This document shows positions 43,247 through 53,107 of a stretch of DNA of 64,000 bases, in pieces; position 1 is the stretch's first letter; the number at the start of each line of letters is the position of its first letter. Source of the stretch: UBA2227 sp036677505. GTDB taxonomy: Bacteria > Bacillota_I > Bacilli_A > Erysipelotrichales > Erysipelotrichaceae. The stretch covers positions 1-64,000 of the forward strand of contig JAVBWK010000001.1 in assembly GCA_036677505.1 (NCBI GenBank), read 5' to 3'. Position numbers and translations under genes: made by a program. The notes under the pieces were generated by a model that did not search any database, had not been told where the DNA came from, and saw only the letters and a list, made by a program, of their open reading frames with translations.

Positions 43247-43694
43247 ATCTTGATTTCAGTGCCTTAGCCATCTCCCGCTTGGCATCGCGCTCTTTGTCAG
43301 ATTCACGCTTGTCATGCAAGTCCTTACCGACCGCAAGACCGATCTCCAGTTTGGCCCGACCGTCCTTCAAATACAAAGACAGCGGAATGACCGTATACCC
43401 CTTTAACTTCACCTTTTTTTCCAGCTTTAAAATTTCATGCCGATGCATCAGCAGCTTGCGCTCCCTGGTTTCCTCATGATTGAACCGATTGCCAAATTCA
43501 TATTGAGCAATATACATATCCCGGATATACGCTTCATGATTGACAAAATGAATATAAGCATCCTTAAACTGAACCGAACCGCGACGAATCGATTTAATCT
43601 CAGTACCGACCAAGACCATCCCGGCCTCAAACTTCTCCTCCACGAAATACTCATGGTACGCACGGCGGTTGACGGATACGACTTTTACACTCAC
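43245..43694 (-). CDS. smpB: SsrA-binding protein
   Basis: A 149-residue tmRNA partner: MSVKVVSVNRRAYHEYFVEEKFEAGMVLVGTEIKSIR, then HEAYIRDMYIAQYE, REVPL-like KLEKKVKLKGYTVIPLSLYLKDGRAKLEIGLAVGKDLHDKRES and a basic C-terminal tail. It brings tmRNA to stalled ribosomes. I start at GTG 43694, 6 codons after an upstream GTG, because SD GGAGGG fits only this one. It lies 31 bases after rnr. Confidence 0.95.
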   Translation of the reverse strand: MSVKVVSVNRRAYHEYFVEEKFEAGMVLVGTEIKSIRRGSVQFKDAYIHFVNHEAYIRDMYIAQYEFGNRFNHEETRERKLLMHRHEILKLEKKVKLKGYTVIPLSLYLKDGRAKLEIGLAVGKDLHDKRESDKERDAKREMAKALKSR

Positions 43695-43725
43695 AGAAAT
43701 CCCTCCCTGCACGTCTAAGTATACA

Positions 43726-45828
43726 CTATTTACGCTCTTTTCGTGCCGGCAGATATATAAAATCTACCGTCCTTTGTTCTTTATTTGCGGCTTTGACTTT
43801 GATACGCACTTTCTGTCCCAAACGGAATTCCCTACGCGTATTTTTTCCGCGCAGACGCATTGACTGAGCATCAAACTCATAATAATCATCATCCAGTGAC
43901 TGAATGTGGACCAAGCCCTCGATGGTATTTGCCAGTTCCACGAAGAAACCGAATTTTGTCACACCGCTGATCACACCATCCGCAACCATACCGATATGCT
44001 CTTGCATATATTCCGCCTTTTTCATATCTTCGATTTCACGCTCAGCATCCACGGCATTGCGCTCTTTCATACTCGACTGCTCGGCAATCTCCTTTAAGCG
44101 CTCTTCATCCGCTGCCATCTTTATCAGATCGGGGGTCTGAAAGACATACTTACGCAACATACGATGAACGACTAAATCCGGATAACGGCGGATCGGTGAA
44201 GTAAAGTGCGTATAGTCCTCAAGACCTAAACCGAAATGTCCGATTGGAGCCGGATCATACTTCGCTTTCATCATACTTCTCAACATCATCCGTGAAACGA
44301 CCGGAAACTCATCATGTCCCTCGAAATGACGAAGGATTTTCTGCAGAGCAATCGGTTTGACATCATCCATCGACCCTTTCATTTTATAGCCCAATAATCC
44401 GACAATCTTAGCATAGGCCTGCATCTTCTTTTTACTTGGAACTTCATGTATGCGGTATAACGAAGGAATATGACTCCAACGGGTGTGTTTAGCCACGATC
44501 TCATTGGCACACACCATAAAGTCCTCAATCAGCTTCTCAGCCTCAAACCGCTCTCTTTTCAAAATCTGAGAAATGTGTCCTTTCTCATCAACCAAGATTT
44601 TTGCTTCTTCCATTTCAAAATCAATGGCACCCAAACCTTCTCTGCGCGTACGTATGCGAAAAGCACAATCAGTCATCTGTTCAACCATTTCAATCAAAGC
44701 AGGATATTCAGATTTCGTCTGTTCATCCCCATGTATCATTTTATTGACATTTGTGTAAGTCATCCGATAATCCGATTCAATGATCGACGGAGTCAGCTGA
44801 TAGTCACTGACCTCACCGTTAACTTCGATATCCATGATACAGCTGAGCGCATATCGCTTCTCATTGGGATTCAGTGAGCAAATACCGTTAGATAACACAT
44901 GAGGTAACATCGGTACGACGCGGTCTACCACATATACCGAAGTCCCGCGATTGAACGCTTCATGATCCAACGGTGAGTTTTCTTTGACATAATAAGACAC
45001 ATCCGCAATATGAACGCCCAACCGATATTTTTCACCGATCTTCTCAATCGAAATGGCATCGTCGAGATCCTTCGCATCTTCCCCGTCAATCGTAATCGTC
45101 AGCTGATGCGTCAGATCTTTTCGGCCTTCTTCCATTACGACATCCTTGCTTACAGAATTCGCCATCTCCAACGCTTCCTTCGGAAACTTCGGAAATATAT
45201 CATACTCCATCAGCACCGCCAAAATATCGACACCCGGATCATTGATATGACCCAGCACTTCTACGCCTTCAACCAACAGCGGCCGTTCATACTTCAAAAT
45301 TTTCGCCAAAACGACATGTCCTTCGACAAGTTTCATTTTCGGCGGATAGACAAATTTAACAAATCCCAATCGCACATCCTGAGCAACAAACGTCAGTTTC
45401 TTCTTTATGAAGCGAATCGTACCCAGAATCTGCATTGTGTTCCGTTTTAAGATACGAATGATCTCTCCATCGGACGTTCCATTCTGCCTTTGAAAAACAC
45501 GCACAACGACTTCATCACCGCTCATCGCCGTCTCAATTCCATCCATAGGAATGTAAACGTCATCACCTTCTTCTACCGACACAAAACCAAATCCTTTGGG
45601 ATTGATAGAAAGTACACCTTTCTTCACCCCGGCATCCTCAGCCAGTAAATAACGTTCTTTCTTCGAACGCACCAAAACAACGTCATCTTCAAGTTTGTTC
45701 AACGTCTGTTGTAATTCAACATATTTATCTTCTTCGGTCATACCGAGATACTCAGCCCACTCAACTATGGTCATTGGCGAAACTTCGCGTGACTCAAGCA
45801 GGTCGACTATTTTTAAGCGCAAATCCAT
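43726..45828 (-). CDS. rnr: Ribonuclease R
   Basis: A 700-residue 3'-5' exoribonuclease (RNase II family). An N-terminal winged-helix segment (1-60), cold-shock domains (about 68-205), the RNB catalytic domain (about 235-560) with the metal-binding ITIDGEDAKDLDDAISIEK, and a C-terminal S1 domain (about 615-690). RNase R degrades structured RNA and mRNAs released by tmRNA, matching its smpB neighbour. ATG 45828 is chosen, with SD GGGGG; an upstream GTG lies inside the SD. It lies 40 bases after secG, with a terminator between. Confidence 0.96.
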   Translation of the reverse strand: MDLRLKIVDLLESREVSPMTIVEWAEYLGMTEEDKYVELQQTLNKLEDDVVLVRSKKERYLLAEDAGVKKGVLSINPKGFGFVSVEEGDDVYIPMDGIETAMSGDEVVVRVFQRQNGTSDGEIIRILKRNTMQILGTIRFIKKKLTFVAQDVRLGFVKFVYPPKMKLVEGHVVLAKILKYERPLLVEGVEVLGHINDPGVDILAVLMEYDIFPKFPKEALEMANSVSKDVVMEEGRKDLTHQLTITIDGEDAKDLDDAISIEKIGEKYRLGVHIADVSYYVKENSPLDHEAFNRGTSVYVVDRVVPMLPHVLSNGICSLNPNEKRYALSCIMDIEVNGEVSDYQLTPSIIESDYRMTYTNVNKMIHGDEQTKSEYPALIEMVEQMTDCAFRIRTRREGLGAIDFEMEEAKILVDEKGHISQILKRERFEAEKLIEDFMVCANEIVAKHTRWSHIPSLYRIHEVPSKKKMQAYAKIVGLLGYKMKGSMDDVKPIALQKILRHFEGHDEFPVVSRMMLRSMMKAKYDPAPIGHFGLGLEDYTHFTSPIRRYPDLVVHRMLRKYVFQTPDLIKMAADEERLKEIAEQSSMKERNAVDAEREIEDMKKAEYMQEHIGMVADGVISGVTKFGFFVELANTIEGLVHIQSLDDDYYEFDAQSMRLRGKNTRREFRLGQKVRIKVKAANKEQRTVDFIYLPARKERK

Positions 45829-45856
45829 TGATTGCACCCCCTGTCTATAAAAAAAA

Positions 45857-45870
45857 AGGCCATGCGGCCT
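45857..45870 (-). terminator. Terminator after secG
   Basis: Stem AGGCC / GGCCT with loop ATGC, followed on the minus strand by a run of nine T. It overlaps the secG stop. Confidence 0.75.
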
Positions 45871-46090
45871 AAAAGAGTCTTACTAAAATTACCAGTACAA
45901 AGAAGGATATACCCACAACCATTGTTAAATTAGAGATTACCTTTTCCGGTCCCCGCTCTTTAACATTGGCAAATAAGTTAAGTCCGCCGCTACCCGTAAA
46001 GGCACTGCTGATTCCTTCGGATTTTCCGCTTTGCAGAAGTGATAGAAGTATTAATAGTCCGGCCACGATCATCAAGAGAATATCAAGCAT
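45869..46090 (-). CDS. secG: Protein translocase subunit SecG
   Basis: A 73-residue protein with two membrane helices (about 2-20 and 50-72) joined by a Ser/Gly-rich loop (QSGKSEGISSAFTGSGGLN), the SecG layout. It is an accessory subunit of the SecYEG channel. The order secG-rnr-smpB is a familiar arrangement in Gram-positive genomes. Confidence 0.93.
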   Translation of the reverse strand: MLDILLMIVAGLLILLSLLQSGKSEGISSAFTGSGGLNLFANVKERGPEKVISNLTMVVGISFFVLVILVRLF

Positions 46091-46189
46091 TGGAATCCTC
46101 CTTTCTTAATGCCCTACTATCATAACAGATGAATAAATAAATTACAAGAACCAACCTCAACAACGATTCATTCAATTCAATCTGATCGA

Positions 46190-47065
46190 CTAACTTCTTC
46201 GCAGCTGAACCATCCAGACGCCCAAAGCCACAATCGCAATCGCAATCCACTGACGCAATGATAAGGATTCATTTAAGAAAATTGTTGCTAACAACGCAAT
46301 TTGAATGAGCATCGTATTGTTGATGGTATTGGCTTCCACTGCTTTTAACTCTCTTAAAGCCACATTCCAGAGAGTAAAGGCCAGTGCAGTATTGATTGCC
46401 GCAAGCCAAAGGACGATCAGCCATCCCTGAATATCCAATCGAGGAATCCCCTGAACCGCAATCCCGCCGGACAATAAAATCAAACCGCCAAACCCGGTGA
46501 TAACGGCTGTGATGACCATCGGATCGATATCCTTTTTCGCATTGATGCTTCGACCAAATACAGCCGCAACCGCATTGATACCTACGCCGAAAATCGCTAA
46601 GGCTAACCCCGCAAGATTATTGCCCAATTCCACCTGATAAAAATATACGATCAATCCGAAAAAGAACATAAACATACCAAACAATTGAATCCGATTGATT
46701 CTCTCCTTCAGAAATATAAACCCTAAGAAAAGAACGAATATCGGCGACATATTCAGAAACAACGAAAGTGTCACCGCCGGTAAAAGACTCAAGGCCAGAA
46801 ACTGTACTCCTTGAGTCAGTGTGATCAGAACGAATCCATAAAGAAGCAAAGTCTTCCATTGCTTTGAGGTCAGTGACTTAATAAGGGTCAGTCTTTTTGA
46901 GGCAATCATATAAATAATGAGAATGATCGATGCCAAAAGATACCTCAACCCCGCAAATGGCAACGCTGGCAGGTTGGTAAGACCGACCTTGATCAGTATC
47001 CAGGATGTTGACCACAAGAAGGTTACAAATAATGCGATTAATACGGATTTCAGTTTCCTATCCAT
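46190..47065 (-). CDS. EamA/DMT-family permease
   Basis: A 291-residue protein with ten helices in two repeated EamA halves (about 8-140 and 150-285). TFLWSTSWILIKVGLTNLPALPFAGLRYLLA starts the first repeat. Members export or import metabolites or drugs; the substrate is unknown. Monocistronic. It is separated from eno by 77 bases holding only its own upstream region. Confidence 0.88.
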   Translation of the reverse strand: MDRKLKSVLIALFVTFLWSTSWILIKVGLTNLPALPFAGLRYLLASIILIIYMIASKRLTLIKSLTSKQWKTLLLYGFVLITLTQGVQFLALSLLPAVTLSLFLNMSPIFVLFLGFIFLKERINRIQLFGMFMFFFGLIVYFYQVELGNNLAGLALAIFGVGINAVAAVFGRSINAKKDIDPMVITAVITGFGGLILLSGGIAVQGIPRLDIQGWLIVLWLAAINTALAFTLWNVALRELKAVEANTINNTMLIQIALLATIFLNESLSLRQWIAIAIVALGVWMVQLRRS

Positions 47066-47110
47066 AATTTCCTCATAACGATGTCTTCTTCATATTCTAC
47101 CACTTATTTA

Positions 47111-47136
47111 AAAAGAAGGGAGAACTTTCGTTCTCC
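47111..47136 (-). terminator. Terminator of the pgk-tpi-eno operon
   Basis: Stem GGAGAAC / GTTCTCC with loop TTTC (47119-47136), followed on the minus strand by CTTCTTTTT. Confidence 0.75.
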
Positions 47137-47142
47137 TTTGAA

Positions 47143-48435
47143 TTACTTAAGATTTGTAAATGTAGCTTTGCCCGGATAGATGGCAACTTCGCCCAATTCA
47201 TCTTCAATACGGATCAGCTGATTGTACTTAGCCAAACGGTCGGTACGCGACAGAGAACCGGTTTTGATTTGTCCGGCATTAAATGCAACTGCAACATCCG
47301 CAATGGTAACATCTTCCGTTTCACCCGAACGGTGCGAGACTACCGAAGTATACCCGGCTTTACGAGCCATTTCCATAGCGTCGAACGTTTCGGTCAAAGT
47401 ACCGATCTGATTGACCTTGATTAAGATCGAGTTAGCAATACCCAAATCAATGCCTCTCTTCAAGATTTCCGGATTGGTGACAAACAAGTCATCCCCAACG
47501 ATCTGAATGCGCTTGCCCAAGCGGTCGGTCAGTTTCTTCCAACCATCCCAGTCACGCTCACCAAGACCGTCTTCCAACGATACGATCGGATATTTGTTAA
47601 TGAGATATTCATAGAAATCAATCATATCATCGGTCGTCTTGATAGCTCCGCCCGACTTCTTCCAAACGTAAACTTTCTTTTCTTTGTCATAGAATTCAGA
47701 AGCAGCGACATCCATTGCCAAAGCAATATCAACCCCAGGAACATAACCAGCCTTAACGATTGCTTCCATAATGACTTCCAACGGAGCCTCATTGCTTGGT
47801 AAGTTCGGAGCAAAACCGCCTTCGTCTCCAACAGCTGTGATATGACCGGCTTTCTTCAAAACAGCTTTCAATGCATGGAACGTTTCAGCACCCATACGGA
47901 CAGCTTCTTTGAGAGTTTTGGCACCAATCGGCATGATCATGAATTCCTGGAAATCCACCGAAGAGTCAGCATGAGAACCGCCGTTGATAACGTTCATCAT
48001 CGGCACCGGAAGTGCTTTGGCATTGAAACCGCCCAAATACTTATACAGCGGCATGCCATAGAAATCAGCAGCAGCATATGCAGCAGCCATCGAGCATCCC
48101 AAAATTGCATTAGCACCTAATTTGGACTTGTCCTTGGTTCCATCGAGATCGATCATCGTTTTATCAATCAGATTCTGATCTCTGACATCCAAACCAATCA
48201 AAGCATCCGCAATAATATCATTTACGTTTTCAACAGCCTTTAACACACCTTTTCCCAAGAAACGGCCTTTATCACCATCACGTAATTCTAATGCTTCACG
48301 TTCACCGGTCGAAGCACCGCTTGGAACGATCGCCCGTCCGTGAGCACCCGAATCCGTCGTAATCTCTACTTCTATCGTCGGATTTCCGCGAGAGTCCATG
48401 ACCTCACGAGCATAAACATCAATAATAATTGGCAC
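47143..48435 (-). CDS. eno: Enolase
   Basis: A 430-residue enolase, 2-phosphoglycerate to phosphoenolpyruvate. The N-terminal SRGNPTIEVEI, the proton-shuttle region VGDEGGFAPN near 205, metal ligands around D243, E-D in SLEDG, and the signature LIKVNQIGTLTE near 337 are intact. It lies 15 bases after tpiA. The phosphoglycerate mutase gene is not nearby. Confidence 0.97.
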   Translation of the reverse strand: MPIIIDVYAREVMDSRGNPTIEVEITTDSGAHGRAIVPSGASTGEREALELRDGDKGRFLGKGVLKAVENVNDIIADALIGLDVRDQNLIDKTMIDLDGTKDKSKLGANAILGCSMAAAYAAADFYGMPLYKYLGGFNAKALPVPMMNVINGGSHADSSVDFQEFMIMPIGAKTLKEAVRMGAETFHALKAVLKKAGHITAVGDEGGFAPNLPSNEAPLEVIMEAIVKAGYVPGVDIALAMDVAASEFYDKEKKVYVWKKSGGAIKTTDDMIDFYEYLINKYPIVSLEDGLGERDWDGWKKLTDRLGKRIQIVGDDLFVTNPEILKRGIDLGIANSILIKVNQIGTLTETFDAMEMARKAGYTSVVSHRSGETEDVTIADVAVAFNAGQIKTGSLSRTDRLAKYNQLIRIEDELGEVAIYPGKATFTNLK

Positions 48436-48450
48436 AATGTTTCCTCCTTG

Positions 48451-49197
48451 TTATTTCTTCACTGCGTTGACAATTGCCAAAAATGAATCAACCTTCAGCG
48501 ATGCTCCGCCAATCAGCGCACCATCGATATCCGGTTCTGCCATATACTCTGCAATATTGTCCGGTTTGACCGAACCACCGTATTGAACACGGCAGGCATC
48601 TGCCGCCTCTTTACCAAAATGAACTGCTACTTCATCGCGGACGATTGCACAGGTCGTCTGTGCAATTTCCTTGGTAGCATTTTTTCCGGTACCGATTGCC
48701 CAAATCGGCTCATAAGCGATGACCAGTTTCTTCACGTCTTCGACTGAGAAACCATCCAGGCAAGCCGCAACCTGCTTACGAACAACCGCTTCCGTTAAGC
48801 CGGCTTCAAACTGCTCCAAGGTTTCACCGCAACAGATGATCGGTGTAACACCCGAAGCAAAGCACTTCTTTGCTTTCTTGTTGATCGCCTCATCAGATTC
48901 ATTAAAATACTGACGGCGCTCCGAGTGACCGAGAATGACCCACTTGACCCCGATTTCCAATAACATCGGAAGCGATACTTCTCCTGTATAAGCTCCGGAA
49001 TCTTCGAAGTGAACATTCTGAGCGGCAACAAACAATCCTTTGGCAGCTGCTACTGAGTCCTTCAGAGCTGTAAATGGTGCACCGACACCGAACTCGGCAT
49101 CATCATGAAGTTTTCCCTCAACACCCGCAAAGAAAGCCGTCGCTTCGGCAATCGTCTTATTCATTTTCCAGTTGCCGACAATAATTGGTTTCCTCAT
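48451..49197 (-). CDS. tpiA: Triosephosphate isomerase
   Basis: A 248-residue TIM barrel: MRKPIIVGNWKMN at the start (Asn and Lys), catalytic His in VILGHSERRQYF near 95, catalytic Glu in IAYEPIWAIGTGK near 165 and the phosphate loop YGGSVKPDN near 208. Start ATG 49197 is two bases after the pgk stop, with SD AGGAG inside pgk; a frame open for 48 codons further upstream is only overlap with pgk. Confidence 0.97.
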   Translation of the reverse strand: MRKPIIVGNWKMNKTIAEATAFFAGVEGKLHDDAEFGVGAPFTALKDSVAAAKGLFVAAQNVHFEDSGAYTGEVSLPMLLEIGVKWVILGHSERRQYFNESDEAINKKAKKCFASGVTPIICCGETLEQFEAGLTEAVVRKQVAACLDGFSVEDVKKLVIAYEPIWAIGTGKNATKEIAQTTCAIVRDEVAVHFGKEAADACRVQYGGSVKPDNIAEYMAEPDIDGALIGGASLKVDSFLAIVNAVKK

Positions 49198-49198
49198 G

Positions 49199-50395
49199 TT
49201 ATTTCTCCTGAATGATTGCGATACCAGGCAATTCTTTCCCTTCCATAAACTCCAGCGAAGCTCCTCCGCCGGTAGAAATATGACTGAATTTATCCTTAAA
49301 TCCCAATTGGATCGCAGCTGCGGCTGAATCACCGCCGCCAATGACAGTCATAGCCCCCGGCAAATCAGAAATCGCCTTGCATACTTCCAATGTTCCGGTA
49401 GCAAACGGCTTCATTTCAAACACGCCCATCGGACCGTTCCAAATGACGGTTTGAGCTCCCTGCAACTCATTTTTGAACAATTCAATGGTTTTCGGACCGA
49501 TATCCAAACCCATATAATCAGCCGGAATATGATCATCATCAACCACCATTGTATTGGCCGTCTCAGCAAAAGCATCCGCAACCAAATGGTCGACCGGCAG
49601 AACCAGTTTGTTGCCCGCAACCGCCAAAAATTCCTTCGCTAATTCAATGCGGTCTTCTTCAACAAGTGACTTGCCGATTTCCTTACCCTGAGCCTTAACA
49701 AATGTATAAGCCATACCACCGCCGATCAATACTTTATCAGCGATCTTCAACAGATTTTCAATAACGGCAATTTTATCAGACACTTTCGCACCGCCCAGAA
49801 TTGCCACAAACGGACGCTTCGGATTATAAACCGCAGCCGTTAACATTTCAACTTCCTTTTCAACCAAGAAACCAAGCGCCGAAGGCAGATACTCAGCAAC
49901 TCCTACGGTCGAAGAATGCGCACGGTGCACCGATCCAAACGCATCCGTAACAAACAAGTCAGCCAATGAAGCCCAGTACTTTGCCAAGTCGGCATCGTTT
50001 TTGCTCTCACCCTTTTCGTAACGGGTGTTCTGCATCAAAACGATATCGCCTTCCTTCAGCTTGGCCACAGCAACTTCCAATAGTTCTCCTTTAGTCTGAT
50101 CCACAAAGGATACGTTGGTATTGACCAACTCTGCCAAACGGGCAGCGACCGGAGCCATATTGTTTTTAGCCATATCGGCTGCTTTCTGCACCGGATCTTT
50201 GTGATCGACTTTTCCTAAATGTGACATCAAAATCACTTTTGCGCCATGCTCAACCAAGTAATTGATGGTTGGCAGAGCTTGTACGATGCGATTATCATCC
50301 TTGATTTTACCTTCCTTGATCGGAACGTTAAAATCGACACGGACAATCACTTTTTTGCCTTTTACATCCAGATCTCGTACGGTCATTTTTGCCAT
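49199..50395 (-). CDS. pgk: Phosphoglycerate kinase
   Basis: A 398-residue two-lobed kinase. The N-terminal lobe has VIVRVDFNVPIKEGKI and the Arg/His substrate residues LMSHLG; the C-terminal lobe has LGGAKVSDKI near 205 and GGGDSAAA near 345. It forms ATP in glycolysis. It is the first gene of the pgk-tpi-eno set; gapA, usual before it, is not in the adjacent sequence. Confidence 0.97.
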   Translation of the reverse strand: MAKMTVRDLDVKGKKVIVRVDFNVPIKEGKIKDDNRIVQALPTINYLVEHGAKVILMSHLGKVDHKDPVQKAADMAKNNMAPVAARLAELVNTNVSFVDQTKGELLEVAVAKLKEGDIVLMQNTRYEKGESKNDADLAKYWASLADLFVTDAFGSVHRAHSSTVGVAEYLPSALGFLVEKEVEMLTAAVYNPKRPFVAILGGAKVSDKIAVIENLLKIADKVLIGGGMAYTFVKAQGKEIGKSLVEEDRIELAKEFLAVAGNKLVLPVDHLVADAFAETANTMVVDDDHIPADYMGLDIGPKTIELFKNELQGAQTVIWNGPMGVFEMKPFATGTLEVCKAISDLPGAMTVIGGGDSAAAAIQLGFKDKFSHISTGGGASLEFMEGKELPGIAIIQEK

Positions 50396-50511
50396 ATTCT
50401 AATCCTCCTTTAACCACATGAATTATAGCATTTTCTTGTTTTGGTATCAATGAAAAACCAATATAATGTGCAAGTATTCACAAATTAAGCGCTTTCATTT
50501 CTTAAGAAAAA

Positions 50512-50528
50512 AGGGCGAATTTCGCCCT
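50512..50528 (-). terminator. Terminator after glgA
   Basis: Stem AGGGCG / CGCCCT with loop AATTT, followed on the minus strand by TTTTTTCTT. It overlaps the glgA stop. Confidence 0.8.
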
Positions 50529-51963
50529 ATTTCAAACATTCCTCATATACTTTTGCGTATTCATCCGCCGACTTTTGCCAACTGACATCTTTGCTCATGG
50601 CATTGACCATCAATTGTTTAAATGCCTTCGGTTTCTGATAATAGGCAAAGGTGGCGATCCTCAATACATGATATAAATCATCACTGTTAAACTGCGCAAA
50701 ACTGAAGCCTGTACCGTCGAAAGTTTCCAAGTTGGCCGGAGTGACCGTATCCTTTAAACCACCGGTTTCCCTTACCAAAGGCAAAGTGCCGTAGCGCATA
50801 GCAATCAACTGACTGATGCCGCATGGTTCAAACAAGGATGGCATCAACAATAAATCTGCACCGGCATACATGCGATGTGCCAGTTCCTCATTATATCCTC
50901 CGTAAAAGACCATGCGCTGACGATATTTTTCTTCCATATACTTAAGCTGGGATTCCATATGGTGCTCACCGGAACCCAAAACCATCAGCTGTAAATCCAA
51001 TCCCATGATGTCCGCCATACGTTCAATGATCAGGTGAACACCTTTTTGCCAAGTCAGACGCGAAACCATGGCTACCAAGAAGACATCCTTAGCCTCACGC
51101 AGACCTAATTCCTTTTGAACCGCTAACTTATTCTTGGCTTTTCCGGACAGCTTCTTCTCACTGTATTTCTCCGCCAGAGTCGCATCGGTCTGAGGATCCC
51201 ATGCATCCACATCAATTCCATTGACGATCCCCAATAGATCAGGCTTACGGAAACGCAATACTTCTTCCATTTTCTCACCATATTGCGGTGTCAGGATTTC
51301 CTGAGCATAACTGGGAGAAACGGTGGTAATCTTATTGGCATACAGTATACCGGCTTTCATGAAGCTGATTCCGTCATTGAAATGAAGGGTACCGTCATAC
51401 AGAAGTGCCATAGGCAATCCCAAGCAACTTTGTAACATATCTCCCGGGAAATTCCCCTGATAGGCAAGATTATGGATCGTGTACACATGTTTGATTTTCT
51501 TGTATCGATCATCGTGACCGTAATACTGTTTACACAATACCGGAATCATGCCGGTATGCCAGTCATGCGAGTGAACGACATCCGGGAAATAATCCATAAA
51601 ACCAAAGGACATCAGGACAGCATGCGAAAAGTAGGAGAATCGCTCACCATCGTCGGGATAACCATATAATCCTTCCCGCTCAAAATACCCGGCATGCTCA
51701 ACGAAATTAAAGATAACTCCTTGATGGACATACTCAAAAATCGTCGCATACGTATGAATTGTTCCCACATGGATTTGAAAACCGGTTTTCCGTTCCATTT
51801 TGTCACGATACTTGAGTGCTACCTTCTGATACATCGGCAAGAATACCCGTACCTCATACCCTTTTTTCAACAGTTCCTGAGGAAGTGAACCAACGACATC
51901 AGCCAGTCCTCCGCTTTTAATAAATGGCAGACTTTCTGATGCAACAAAGCATATTCTTGTCAT
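50527..51963 (-). CDS. glgA: Glycogen synthase (GT5)
   Basis: A 478-residue ADP-glucose-dependent glycogen synthase. The N-terminal KSGGLADVVGSLPQEL carries the K-x-G-G-L nucleotide motif; the C-terminal domain has SRLTWQKGVHLI near 300 and SLFEPCGISQLIAMRYGTLPLVRETGGLKDTV near 375-407. ATG 51963 is preferred over the adjacent TTG. It is last in glgC-glgD-glgA; glgB and glgP are not nearby, though a GH13 enzyme starts at 63411. Confidence 0.95.
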   Translation of the reverse strand: MTRICFVASESLPFIKSGGLADVVGSLPQELLKKGYEVRVFLPMYQKVALKYRDKMERKTGFQIHVGTIHTYATIFEYVHQGVIFNFVEHAGYFEREGLYGYPDDGERFSYFSHAVLMSFGFMDYFPDVVHSHDWHTGMIPVLCKQYYGHDDRYKKIKHVYTIHNLAYQGNFPGDMLQSCLGLPMALLYDGTLHFNDGISFMKAGILYANKITTVSPSYAQEILTPQYGEKMEEVLRFRKPDLLGIVNGIDVDAWDPQTDATLAEKYSEKKLSGKAKNKLAVQKELGLREAKDVFLVAMVSRLTWQKGVHLIIERMADIMGLDLQLMVLGSGEHHMESQLKYMEEKYRQRMVFYGGYNEELAHRMYAGADLLLMPSLFEPCGISQLIAMRYGTLPLVRETGGLKDTVTPANLETFDGTGFSFAQFNSDDLYHVLRIATFAYYQKPKAFKQLMVNAMSKDVSWQKSADEYAKVYEECLK

Positions 51964-51977
51964 CAAAAATCCCTCCT

Positions 51978-53093
51978 TTATATCCGATCACGCCGTTTTA
52001 CGTAGATCGGCTGTTTATATTCACCTTTCAATTCTTTTACTTCCAATACCTTCGAATTCTTATCAACGATCACATATTCCAAGTGGCTATTCTCTCCGAC
52101 GATTGCACCAGGCAATAAAATTGAATTAATGACTACGGCTCCCGGCTTTATTGCGACACCACGACCGATAACACTGTTGATTACCGTACCTTCGATCTTA
52201 CAGCCATTGGCAATCGAGGATCCGACTACGACCGCATTCTCACCATACTGGGTCGGAGGTGAATCGGATGTACGGGTCATGATCGGCCACATCGGATCAA
52301 ATAACTGCTTTGCATTGGCATAATTAGTCAACTCCAGATTTGCCCGCTGATACTCTGCCAGATTGTTGATTGGGTATACCAGACCGCGAACCGCAAATCC
52401 TTTGACGATAAAACGATCGTAATTATCACGGATAATATCTTTGAGCCAGTAGACTGAACTGGTTTTGTGAGCCAGTGTAATCAGTTCAAGGAATAACTCT
52501 TTGCTCATAACATACGCTTCCAGAGATATATTGCGGTTTTTGTTTTTCCCAAGATTAATCTCCGATGCGATGACCCTTTTTTCTTTATCCAAACTCAACG
52601 ATGTACAACCTATAAACGATTCCTTCGCCATATCCGTCGGCTTGTAGACAATCGTGATATCGGCTTTGTTTACTTTATGAGCCGCTAAGACTGTTGAAAA
52701 ATCAATGGTATATACCATATAACTTGGCGCAATAATGACATACTTCGCTTTTGCTTCCTCAATAAACTGAATATTGGAATGAAAGGCATTGATATCGGTA
52801 TTGTAGATTTCTGATTGAACCGGCTCTTCTCCATGCATGATGCGCAACTTACCTTGCTTGGAATTGATATTGTAATGACGCCCTGTCCCCACATGTTCAT
52901 AAACCGAGCGCGGTTTATTCTTGACATAAACTTGTACATTCGAGATGCCGGAATTGGTGAAGTTTGACATAACAAAATCAATCAACCGATATCGTCCCAT
53001 AAACGTCAGTGACGGAATCGGACGGTAATTGACCAATCCGGTAACATCGACGGTAGCATCTTCAAAATTTATGATTCCCAGTACTTGATTCAT
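51978..53093 (-). CDS. glgD: GlgD, ADP-glucose pyrophosphorylase accessory subunit
   Basis: A 371-residue paralogue of GlgC with the same order of nucleotidyltransferase (1-240) and left-handed beta-helix (about 255-365). The GlgC pyrophosphorylase loop GGxGTRL is missing at the N-terminus (VNYRPIPSLTFMGRYRLIDF instead), so it is catalytically weak or regulatory. In Bacillus relatives GlgC and GlgD form a hetero-oligomer. It is encoded between glgC and glgA, 14 bases after glgC. Confidence 0.93.
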   Translation of the reverse strand: MNQVLGIINFEDATVDVTGLVNYRPIPSLTFMGRYRLIDFVMSNFTNSGISNVQVYVKNKPRSVYEHVGTGRHYNINSKQGKLRIMHGEEPVQSEIYNTDINAFHSNIQFIEEAKAKYVIIAPSYMVYTIDFSTVLAAHKVNKADITIVYKPTDMAKESFIGCTSLSLDKEKRVIASEINLGKNKNRNISLEAYVMSKELFLELITLAHKTSSVYWLKDIIRDNYDRFIVKGFAVRGLVYPINNLAEYQRANLELTNYANAKQLFDPMWPIMTRTSDSPPTQYGENAVVVGSSIANGCKIEGTVINSVIGRGVAIKPGAVVINSILLPGAIVGENSHLEYVIVDKNSKVLEVKELKGEYKQPIYVKRRDRI

Positions 53094-53107
53094 CGATGGT
53101 CCCTCCC

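Noticed and set aside
49198..49341. N-terminal extension of triosephosphate isomerase
   Set aside because: The extra 48 codons lie inside pgk; the family start MRKPIIVGNWKMN and its SD fit ATG 49197.
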